Origin: Diadema setosum
Taxonomy: Eukaryota > Echinodermata > Echinoidea > Diadematoida > Diadematidae
NCBI GenBank assembly: GCA_033980235.1
Contig: CM067065.1
Span: 7,085,328 to 7,149,327 of the forward strand
Direction: 5' to 3'
DNA length: 64,000 nucleotides
In this document: piece after piece, positions 33,406-43,500 of the stretch
Layout of the letters: every line of letters begins with the position of its first letter
How positions within the stretch are numbered: position 1 is the stretch's first letter
Position numbers and translations under genes: made by a program
Notes under the pieces: model-generated
The model's input: only the letters and a program-made list of their open reading frames with translations
Databases searched by the model: none
What the model was told of the DNA's origin: nothing

Positions 33406-35930
33406 GAGAGTTTTTATAGTACATCAGGTTGGCATCAATTTGCTATTTTCGAACTTGTGTAAGAAAGTTCTATTCGAAAGTCCTTGTAGGAAATTTATGT
33501 GTCTCCACAGCTAAATTATGCCGTTCAGAGAACATGACGGTCCTGGTGACGCCATGTAGGGAACAAGGATATTTCACAGGTGCCACAGTGACACCATTAA
33601 CAGGGTACAGATTAGACATGCTATAGTACAACTTTCATGACACCTTCTAGGGTCTGTTAAGATTCTATCCAAAGTGCTTGGACGCAAATTGGTATGATAT
33701 CACAAGACTTTATAAGTTGGTATCTCGTTGGTCTGAAGACTACTATAGGTTGCAACTCTACTCTCTGCAACATCTCTACAACGCACGTCTCCTGGAGACG
33801 AGCCCAATCTCCAGGATTGGCAGGAGAATTGAACATTTCCGATTTTTGTAGAGACTATTTCCGTCTTCCAGCTTGTCTCCGAGACGTCTCTGCGAGGTCT
33901 CCATCACTGTGGCCATGTCGTGGGGACTAAATTTGTCTACAACATCTTCGAGATGTCCCCGCATCTTGTGGAGACCGTAATAACATAATGGCGACGAAAG
34001 GGAGAAGTCGCCGAGAAAAGACGTCTCTGATAAGTCCCTGCGACTGCAAAAGCCGTGCCAACATCCCCGTGACTTCCAAGCAAATAAGTTGTCCCTTTGT
34101 TTGAAGACGTCTTGGACGTCGCCCTGGAAATCGCGTTAGTTGTGACAGCAAAACTAATTTCTTCGAGACGCTGGCATTGCGACAATGTCTCCTCCCGTCA
34201 GATAGGCCCTCAATCCCCTCCCTCCCCCCCCCCCCCCCACTTTAAGTTTGCAGCAATATCAAACTACTGACCATGGCTCGTCTGACACCTGTTTTACATT
34301 GTGCATTTTCACCTTCATTCATTCATTCATTCATTCATTCATTCATTCATTCATTCATTTTTTTTCCATTTCCATGTTTTCCACCTCCCAATGCATGCCT
34401 TGAAACAGCTGTGGGGAAATTTGGTACTGAAGCATTGCGAAGAGTGGCTGATAGCACTAGTAATTGTCATGTACCTGTGCCATCTTTCCTCCAACTCCAC
34501 TCCCTGAAGTCAGGGATCACATCAGATAGGGTGGTTTCTGATGATCTGCTCCCACGTTATGACGAGATGATGCCTACCCTCGTTGACGCAGGCTGCCCAT
34601 AAACCTTGTTGCTCATCAGTCCTTGCTGGACATGAGCACGATTATTAAAGTACTGTGTAGTTAATGTGTCAGTGAGCTCTGGTTTCCTGATCCATACTAC
34701 TTAGGCATCTTGCATGCCACATCAAAGCAAGTCTGAAGTAATGTCGCACCCTGTCAGTGCCTCATGTTGGGCTCTGGAAGAGAGGTATGCTGTACAGGAA
34801 AGAGCTGAAAACGCCTTTATCTTTTCAATACCACGACCCACCCGTAACTCCCTCAGATCAAAGGGATTAACAAAAAGCACACTACCGAAAATGTGATGTT
34901 ATGCTCATCCGTGCGATTGTATACTGTTTTCAGAAAATGCTTTCAGAAAACATTATGTCATCCTTTGTAAGGATATCTTTGCGTAGATCGCATCTAAGTT
35001 GTTGGAAAGCTGAAGGGTTGTGAGATCACAATTCCTGTTGGATATTTCCGTCTCGAATCAGGTGCTCAGGATGAGTTGTCCGTCCCATTTATTCTTGGAT
35101 ATCTGTGCGCTGATGAGGGCAGTTCTTTATTTTTTCAATCTTAATTTTCAGGAAGCCGCTACGCTCTTCCGATTATAATTTGACATTTAAAGGCATAATT
35201 TACCATTTGCAGATGAAAGCATTAGTGCTATAAAATAGTTCTAAAATGTGAGTTAGGGATAGAAACAACCACTGTCAAAATTTGAATCCTTATAATCGAT
35301 GTTAAGTGTTGTTAAATACACAAAATGTGAACAATAGTTATAATAAAAAAAATTTCCAGACTAAACCGTATACAGTTACGGTTTATTGAGAAAAACCCTG
35401 ATATCTCCTTATATTTTAGGTTTTATTGCAAATATTTCATATGGTAGGATGTTTTATGATACAACAGACATACACATATGCATCAAATATGATATCTTGA
35501 AAATTTTTGAAATCACTGCTCCCAAAGGTAAACTGGACCTTTAAGTGGTGCCATCACCATCTCTTGTCAGAGGACTGCACAGTGTTGCTGCTCAAAAATT
35601 TTAAGATTATTTTCTTCAGGATCAGTATCCCATACAACATCTCTAGTCATTTGCGCTTTCAGTAAAGAAACGATTTCGTTTGATAAAAAGAGAATAAAAA
35701 AGATAAGAAAAAACCTTCAGCTGAAATGTCTTCACCTACTCTGATACGATACTGCCATTAAAGGACTTTAATGATCGAATTTAGTTAACTGCCCCTAGAA
35801 TACTGGTCTGACCTGGATTGAGAGCTCGATTCCCCGGAAGCAAGGGAGAGCAGGCATATACACCAATTTCAGCAGGAGGAGAATCATATCGCTTGCCAGC
35901 TGGAAAGTTATATAATTGACATTGAAAGGT
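33406..35930. other. Intergenic, no gene seen; (ATTC)n at 34316-34358
   Basis: Includes a moderately GC-rich stretch (33770-34200) with many GAGACGTCT-like words in both orientations, possibly a decayed foldback element. It also includes an ATTC tetranucleotide run and C tracts. An open frame at 34273-34602 is mostly the repeat and is not a convincing gene. Confidence 0.4.
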
Positions 35931-36290
35931 GACGAGGTGGCTCAGTCGGTAGCGTATGGCTTGCGGTCTAAAGACTTGTGTTCCGGCGCGGGTTCGAATC
36001 CCACTTATCTCAAGTCTAGCTGAGCAATGGTGTATGTTGTCACACCGTCCCGTCTAGTAGAGGCACAACACTTTGCACCTCATCACTTGGATATAAAAAA
36101 GTGGAAGTCCCTTGTGTGAAAGAATCACAAACCCAGACACATGAAAAGATCCCGAATCGGCATTCCGTTATCGGAAATTTCAAGGTGCATAAACCGGTAA
36201 AGTGGTCCACCCCAAGTACATACAACTGACCAGCTAGTTGCATACGGGCTATCCAGCTATCTCGTCAGAAGGAAAAACGAAGACAAAATA
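35931..36290 (+). mobile_element. tRNA-derived SINE
   Basis: Begins with pol III promoter boxes (GTGGCTCAGTCGGTAG at 35937 and GGTTCGAATCC at 35991) spaced as in a tRNA, but the ends cannot pair as an acceptor stem. About 290 bp of unrelated body follow. The length and layout fit a tRNA-headed SINE. The 3' limit is approximate. Confidence 0.6.
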
Positions 36291-36370
36291 AGATTAGGCG
36301 TGTTTATTACCCTCTTTGCCATTGCACCCTGATTCGGCACCTTGGAATAGGATGGCGGCCGTATTTAAGC

Positions 36371-36411
<41 letters not shown>

Positions 36412-36415
<4 letters not shown>

Positions 36416-36660
36416 GAGTTTGTTTGCAAAAACCGATAAGTCCATATTTGTCAAATGGAGATATTTGAGATTAAAGGTCAAGAAAAATAAAGTAAATAAT
36501 AAGAAAATTTTTGCTTCTTTTGACCATAACTTCAAAAATATACCTTTATATGTAGTGACCAATATATCATTTAAAAGGTATTATTTTGTACTTTATGACA
36601 GAGACCGTACTTCAAAATCTTCAAAAATGGACTTATCGGTTTTTGCAAACAAACTCTTCA
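36412..36660. mobile_element. 249-bp MITE in an AT microsatellite
   Basis: 34-bp terminal inverted repeats (TGAAGAGTTTGTTTGC... at 36412 and the complement ending at 36660), flanked by TA on both sides within (AT)n. The palindromic ends explain the similar open frames on both strands. Confidence 0.75.
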
Positions 36661-36750
36661 TATATATATATAATAAATTGAAACAATAAAAAGAGAATGA
36701 GAAAAGAAAACGAAACCGATGGAAGCCCGTTTTCTGTGCTCAAAATTTCA

Positions 36751-36777
<27 letters not shown>

Positions 36778-36781
<4 letters not shown>

Positions 36782-38733
36782 GCCCAGCCAGTTGGCTATT
36801 AAAGGGGCTTTACCAAATACCAGTTTATGTAGTCCTTTGATTTTATTCCATCCTTTGTGCCCATCTACAAACTGGAAGCACATTTTGATCTATTTGACTT
36901 AAGCTATTACTTTGTTCCATCTATCTCTCAATATGTTCATTCAGGACCAACACCCTCTCACTAGAGGTCATGCGGACTCCCTACTGGGGTCAGAAACTAT
37001 AAATCATCCCTTATCTATGAATCATACAGGAACTGCCCATTCACATAGTGTTTCTGAGCTCAGTCTGTTACTACACCTAAAGATCATATTTCAACGTGAA
37101 TTCCCCCATAGTACTCCCACAGGCTATCCCATTCACACAGATAGCAAAATCTGAAACAAAGTTTATCTTCCTTGTGTGAATAATGTTGTCTAGGCCACTG
37201 ACCGGCCAAGCCCAGAGTAAATGGCGACCTTTGTCCTAAAACTTGGAATCATTAATGACTGAGGTCAGAGTAAAGAGAAACCCAATGGAAGAGAAAGTAA
37301 AGAAATGGGAGATTATGCAGACCTCTATCCCAACCACAATAACAACCACTTCGAAGGGTTCGTAAATAAACCAGATGCATCAATGGACAGTTCAAGGCAA
37401 GACATGGCTTAGTAATCATTTTTTCTGGAGGAGTTTGGAAGGAAGATAGGCAGAGCCAAAGAATATTCGACCAATCAGAATTTGTTTTATACTTTATGCC
37501 AAACCTAAAATGTAATCAACCAATGGTACTCGACAACCATCAGTGACTGACATGTAAAGTTAACCAATTAGCATATGAGTTGTAGAGAGAGGGTTTTAAT
37601 ATTAATGAAGATTGTTTAGGATGTTTAGGATGGAGGTGATATGAGATGTGGAGGTGAGAGAAAATGATAACTGAATGCGATTTCTCCTTTGGACTCCGAA
37701 GGGAGCAGTCATGCCTCCCAAATCCTTATAATCCAGAGCAACTTTTCCTTTAGACTCTGAAGGGAGCAATTATATTTCCCTAACCCTGCTAACTTCGAGC
37801 AATGCCTTTCTGAGACTTCTTCTCGGGACTCCAGAGGAGCAGAAATGTTCCAAGCATCTTAAAAGTTGCATAACTTCTACGAATCTCCAAAGGGGATCAG
37901 TCTCGCAACGTGAAACTTCAATATGGTACCTTCCTGAGACTTTGCACTAACTTTCTACAGCTCCTATTTTCATCTTATGTACACTTGAGATGCTTGTCTG
38001 ATTTTCCTGACCCCGGGAGCGGAGTATGTCGCATCAGCAGTTACAATTGATGCTTTTGGATTTCGACAAAAGATGTTGATTTACATTGTGTCGTGCCCAT
38101 GTTCCTGTTGCCTATAAGTATTCAAAGTCGACACCGAGTACCCGAACAAATTTGATGGAGATTGGACGTCCCGACGAACACTCTAGACCCCGTTTTGGAG
38201 CCAAGCCTGGAGCGCCGCTGCCATTTAACATTGAGGATCCAAACCATGGAGACGCCTCCTCCCATTTCGCGTTTCGCTGAAATTATCTAATTTGATGACT
38301 TGTGCATCCTCCGAATTATAAAAACGGACAATGGACTCCGCGCACGGTACCGTGAGTAGCACAAATGAAGTTTAGGGTTTTATAATTCACCTCCATATTT
38401 AGCATCTATAATTTGCATGAGTAATTAAGGAAATAATTAAGATACACCAAATTGATGGTTTCAACCTATCAGACTTGCAAGACCCTAATATAATATGGCA
38501 TCCACGTAAATCAAATGTCTGTTGTCTTCATTTAGCGTAAGGAGTTTATATAGCGCATGCTGGAGTGATTGTGATGGATGTGGTGGTGGTTTATGTGAGA
38601 GAATTAATAATGATGACCAGTCAACTAGTGTAAACATTTAACTTTACACATTTTCATAATTGAGGCAATAACAGACCAACCAAAACCTAAACCAAATCTA
38701 TAGCCTAAACCTATAGAGGAGGTAAGGGTTGCA
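36778..38733 (+). repeat. 5' LTR
   Basis: 1956 bp, starting TGTAGCCCAGCC and ending GGGTTGCA (TG...CA). A TATAAAAA box lies at 38317-38324, a plausible start for the genomic transcript. Two short frames inside it (36912-37154 and 38086-38280) recur unchanged in the 3' LTR; I do not regard them as genes. Confidence 0.93.
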
Positions 38734-39098
38734 CGGAACTCACCGACCTTCTTTTTCGTTATCAGCACGATTTGACCTCAATTATTTGTAAATTGTTTGA
38801 ATTTTGTATTTTGGCAGTGATTATTTTTGTTGTTGTTGTTGACTGGCATCATAAATAAATATATCCAAAGTCACAGCAACTCCAGCATGCGTATAACTCT
38901 ATATGAATAGATTGAATTTGCACCTCTCAGAATGTTAGGCTTTGAAATACTGTAGGTACTGTGTATGACTCATCCTATCTTTGGTTAAGTTACTTTTCAC
39001 TTTCCAGTAATCCTCTTGTAAGGCTTCCCGGTAGGATTCTATTTGACAAGAGTTTACATTTTTGTGTGTGTTTTGCGTATGTAAAGAGATCAGACAAG

Positions 39099-40433
39099 AT
39101 GGCAAACATAAAAGGTGACTGTACTGTTGTTGTTAAAAACTTACCTTTGAATTGTACAAAGAAAAGTTTGGGAGACCTTTTTGAATCAGAAGTAATTAAT
39201 GTCTCATTTGGTAAAGATTCTTTAACTGGGGAAATGACTGGATCTGCATACTGTACATTCAAATCTGTGAGTGATGCATCAAATGCACTAAAACAAAATG
39301 GGAGTGAATTGTCAGGGAACAAATTGGAAATTGGTGAGGTTCCACGATCTGCTCTGTACCTTGACCCCAGTACACACTCAAATAAAACTGCCAAGCCCCC
39401 TCCTAATACCAACACTCCCATGGTGCTCCAAAATCATGGGAGGTTATCTTTATTCTCTGGGGACAACAAGTTCAAGGGCGGTGAGGTGTCTTTCGAAAGT
39501 TGGAAGTACGAGGTGGAATGTCTCCAAGGAGACAAACACCTCGATATTGACACTCTTGGCCTCATCGTCAGGCGATCTTTAAGAGGGGAGGCTGGGCAGA
39601 TAGTCCTTCACATGGGGGCCGGAGCATCTGTGCAGGACATCATAAGCAAACTTGAGGGACTGTACGGCACCGTGGAATCGGGCGCTGTATTACTTCAACA
39701 AGTATACGATTCGAAACAGGGAAGCGAAGAAACGATTGCAAGCTTTAGCGCTAGGCTAGAACTTGCAATCAATCGTGCTGAACAAAGGGGAGGCATATCC
39801 CCACAAGCACGAAACGGGACATTAAAAGTGGTGTTTTGGAAGGGGCTGACCAACCTGAAAATCAAACAGGCGATTCAGCATAAAATCGAGTCAGTAGTTG
39901 ATTTTGATGATCTTGTCCGCGCAGCTCGTGTAGCCGAACAAGAATCGATTGATTTTGCCAGCTTCCATATGCAGACTAACCCCACCACCGTAACTAAACC
40001 GAGACCCTCTCACTCTTCTAACCGTGTTGCAGCTGCCTTTGCCCACACTAACCCTAACCCTAGTAGAGAAGCTGACTTAGCGTCAAAGGTCGACGAACTA
40101 AGTCAGAAGTTACATAGACTAGAGTGTGAATCAAAGGCTGAGTTACCCCGTCGTTCGAACCCCACACGAAATTTACCAGGTCCCCCAAATGCACCACAAA
40201 ACCCGTGGCACAATAGGTGCTATAACTGCGGTGAAATAGGTCACTATGCGAGGCGCTGCAGCTTCCCCAGGAACCCCCCTCGCCCCCCTAGAATGGGCCC
40301 ACCTCGTTCGGGTCCTCCAGGCCTAGCCAACCCTCCCCCTCCTTCACTACCTCATCAGATCCCACCCCTCATGCTCCCACATTCAGGGTACAATTTAAAC
40401 GGAATGGGACCGCTGCCGCAGGGCGGGCAGTAG
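39099..40433 (+). CDS. gag: gag: RRM-like domain, PNMA-like capsid, CCHC zinc knuckle
   Basis: 444 residues from ATG 39099. An in-frame ATG at 38961 would add 46 residues that look like leader. Residues about 7-85 resemble an RRM: an RNP2-like VVVKNLP strand, an RNP1-like GSAYCTFKS, and an overall pattern like cellular RNA-binding proteins. Residues about 110-310 form a helical capsid region with FESWKYEVE, LRGEAGQIV, LEGLYGTVESG and FSARLELAI, close to vertebrate PNMA-type Gag proteins by eye. A linker follows, then the zinc knuckle CYNCGEIGHYARRC (374-387) and a Pro-rich tail. It binds and packages the element RNA in virus-like particles. The stop at 40431 falls inside the frameshift stem. 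Confidence 0.85.
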   Translation: MANIKGDCTVVVKNLPLNCTKKSLGDLFESEVINVSFGKDSLTGEMTGSAYCTFKSVSDASNALKQNGSELSGNKLEIGEVPRSALYLDPSTHSNKTAKPPPNTNTPMVLQNHGRLSLFSGDNKFKGGEVSFESWKYEVECLQGDKHLDIDTLGLIVRRSLRGEAGQIVLHMGAGASVQDIISKLEGLYGTVESGAVLLQQVYDSKQGSEETIASFSARLELAINRAEQRGGISPQARNGTLKVVFWKGLTNLKIKQAIQHKIESVVDFDDLVRAARVAEQESIDFASFHMQTNPTTVTKPRPSHSSNRVAAAFAHTNPNPSREADLASKVDELSQKLHRLECESKAELPRRSNPTRNLPGPPNAPQNPWHNRCYNCGEIGHYARRCSFPRNPPRPPRMGPPRSGPPGLANPPPPSLPHQIPPLMLPHSGYNLNGMGPLPQGGQ

Positions 40434-40436
40434 GTC
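40394..40436 (+). promoter_or_regulatory. Programmed -1 frameshift signal (TTTAAAC plus hairpin)
   Basis: The heptamer T TTA AAC (40394-40400) is in the gag zero frame as X XXY YYZ. After a 7-base spacer, a hairpin forms: GACC (408-411) with GGTC (433-436) and CTGCC (413-417) with GGCAG (426-430). The -1 frame is open from the slip site into pol. The gag stop codon lies in the 3' arm of the stem. Confidence 0.85.
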
Positions 40437-40504
40437 ATAAAGTTAACGGTTCAAATCCCCAGCAACTCAATGCCCATAAAGTAAACCAACTGGTAGGCAA
40501 ACCC

Positions 40505-43500
40505 ATGGAGTCGTATTCAGTAGTGCATGGTAAACCTTGTAAATGTCTCATCGATACAGGCTCACAAGTAACTACCCTCTCGAAGTCGTTCTACCACTCT
40601 AAACTTCGGAATATTGAATTGCGTGATTTGGATGAGGGTCTGAGAGTGGAAGCTGCTAATGGGCAACCCGTCCCATATGCAGGGTACATCGAAATTGACA
40701 TTGAACTCCCAGGCTCACTACCAAGTCCAGCAAAATTTACTGCCCCTGTCCTAATCGTAGAAGATACTAAATATAACGAACAAGTCCCGCTGACAATAGG
40801 CACCAATGTGATCCTAGCATGCATGGAAGAAGGCTGTAAGTCTGGGGGAAGTAAGTATGTAAACAGTAGGAATGTAGATCCCACCTGGAAGGCTGCATAC
40901 AATTGTTTATCTAACAGTGTACATGTGACGCATGACCGGGGAGGGAAAGTAGGTACCCTAAGACTAAAAAGTAACAAAGCTGTATGTGTACCTGCCAATG
41001 AAATGATTGTTGTGGAATGCGAACTCATGTCAGCTCCCATACACTTTGAATCCAATGTTCTCGTAGAAACAACTTCCAAAAGACAGTTAGCTAGAGAAGT
41101 ACTTGTCGAGTCGGCTGTAGTTACAGTAAGTAAGGGGAATGGGCGATATGTATCAATAGCCCTTAAAAATCATGCCCCCTACCCTGTTTGGTTAGCAAAG
41201 AGAACCATAGTTGGGGATGCCTATATGTGTACAGTACATGGGCCTATTCAATGCAATAGTCAGAGTGCTGGGAGTGGTAGTCAGGGTAATGGGGAATCCC
41301 CTCCCAAGGTAAACAATGTAGTAGACGAGTTAGACTTCTCTCAGTCTCCAGCCTCAAATGAAGAGATTGATGGGGTCAAACGGGTGCTAGGGGAATACCC
41401 TCAAGCATTTAGCGTAAGTGATTTTGACCTAGGCCATAGTACAATCGTAGAACATAACATTGACTTGACTGACCAACAACCATTTCGAGAACGATATCGA
41501 CCGATTCCCCCTTCCTTGTACGATGAAGTTAGGGCCCATTTAGACACCATGAAACAGGCTGGGGTAATTAGGGAATCCCACTCTCCCTATGCCAGTCCCA
41601 TAGTCCTTGTACGTAAGAAAGATGGTTCCCTTAGATTTTGTGTAGATTTTCGAAAATTAAATTCCAAGACAATTAGAGACTCTTACGCACTACCACGAAT
41701 TGATGAAACCCTACAAGCCCTCAATGGTGCTAAGTGGTTTAGTTCCCTCGATCTGCGCTCCGGTTATTGGCAGATAGGTGTCGCAGAAAAGGACAAGCAT
41801 AAAACGGCTTTCGTCCTACCCCCACCCCTCGGACTATGGGAGTGCAATAGGCTACCTTTCGGACTGTGCAATGCCCCCGGTACATTCCAGCGTGCCATGG
41901 AGCGTTGCCTGGGTGATCTGAACCACAAAATATGTGTAGTCTATCTCGATGATATTATCATCTTCTCTCAGACCATAGAGGAACACAAAGACAGACTACG
42001 ACAAGTACTCGACCGACTGGCTATGCACGGCTTTAAACTGAAACCCACTAAATGTAAACTTCTACAAACTAGAATAAAGTACCTAGGACATGTAATTTCT
42101 GAAGACGGAATCGAGACTGACCCGGACAAAATCGAAACAATCAAAAACTGGCCCAGACCTAAACGTGTGCGTGATGTGAGAGCTTTCCTTGGATTTGCGA
42201 GCTATTATCGGAAATTTATTTCCGGTTTCTCTCAAATCGCCAAGCCCCTGCACGAGTTACTAGGGGGACCTCGCAAACGAAAAGGAAAACCCTCCCAACA
42301 CAAACCTCCCCCATGGAATTGGACCCCTCAGTGTGAACATGCCTTCAAAACAATCAAAGCAAAGTTAATGAGCCCCCCTGTGCTAGCATATGCTGATTTC
42401 GGTAAACCGTTTATCGTTCATACAGACGCCAGTACCACAGGTCTTGGTGCTGCTCTGTATCAGGTAGATGAAAATGGGGTTGAAAGGGTTATAGCATATG
42501 CCAGTAGATCTCTTAGCAAAAGTGAAATGAATGCCCCTGCACACAAACTAGAGTTTTTGGCTCTAAAGTGGGCAATCACTGAGAAGTTTCATGACTACCT
42601 CTACGGGAACAAAGTGCATGTTCTCACTGACAATAATCCACTGACTTATGTCACAACCTCTGCTAAACTAGACGCCACAGGTCAGCGATGGCTGGCAGCC
42701 CTCGCTAACTTCGACTTGACCATACAGTACAAGACTGGAAAAACTAACACCGACGCTGACATACTGTCACGACGTCACGCTAACCCCAGTACTGATGAGG
42801 CTGTGTGTGAAGCTGAGAGGGAGACTAACAAACTGAATGGGCTAAAAGTAGGTCAAGTCACCCCTGATGTAGTTGAAGCAGTGTGTAACTATGCCATTAA
42901 TGTGACAGTTGATGATTACCCCCATGTAGAAGTTATTGCCCAAGCAAGTACTGTCATACCCCCAGAGGTTGGGACCCTGCCCTCGTGTAATTCTAATTCT
43001 CAGCTAGACACCCCCGACTGGGCTGGAGAACAGCGTAATGATGACGTCATCAGTAGAGTAATATCTTTTGTAGAGAAGGGGATTCCCCCATCTGCTGACC
43101 AGCTCAAAGCTGAGTCACACGATGTACAAATAGTGTTGAGAGAATGGAAGAAGCTAGTAGTGTGTGACGGAGTCTTGTACAGAGTAAGAGAGGACCAAGA
43201 TGGGGCAAAGGTCAAACAACTAGTACTCCCAAGTAGACACCGAAGACAGGCATTGCATCATCTCCATGACGACACTGGTCATTTAGGCATAGAGCGTACT
43301 ACAGAATTGGTTAGGGATCGTTTCTACTGGCCTTATATGGCACGGGATGTCGCAAGTTACGTGAAGACGTGTGGTAGATGCTTAAGGAGAAAGGGGGTAC
43401 CCGAATCACATGTAACAGCCCCCCTAGTAAACATTAAGACTAGCCACCCCCTCGAACTAGTATGTATGGATTATCTCACCCTAGAGGAATCTAAGGGAGG

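Noticed and set aside
34273..34602. 109-codon frame with FIHS repeats
   Set aside because: The first half is the (ATTC)n repeat; the remainder has no recognisable domain or splice context.
35931..36010. Functional tRNA gene
   Set aside because: The 5' end GACGAGG has no complement after the T arm, and a long non-tRNA body follows, so it is a SINE.
36912..37154. 80-codon frame in the LTR (also at 46448-46690)
   Set aside because: Identical in both LTRs simply because the LTRs are identical; no recognisable protein features.
38086..38280. 64-codon frame in the LTR (also at 47622-47816)
   Set aside because: Same reason; composition is that of the LTR and there is no family match I recognise.
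38961..39098. Longer gag start at ATG 38961
   Set aside because: The added 46 residues look like translated leader, and the residues after ATG 39099 fit the start of an RRM-like domain better.
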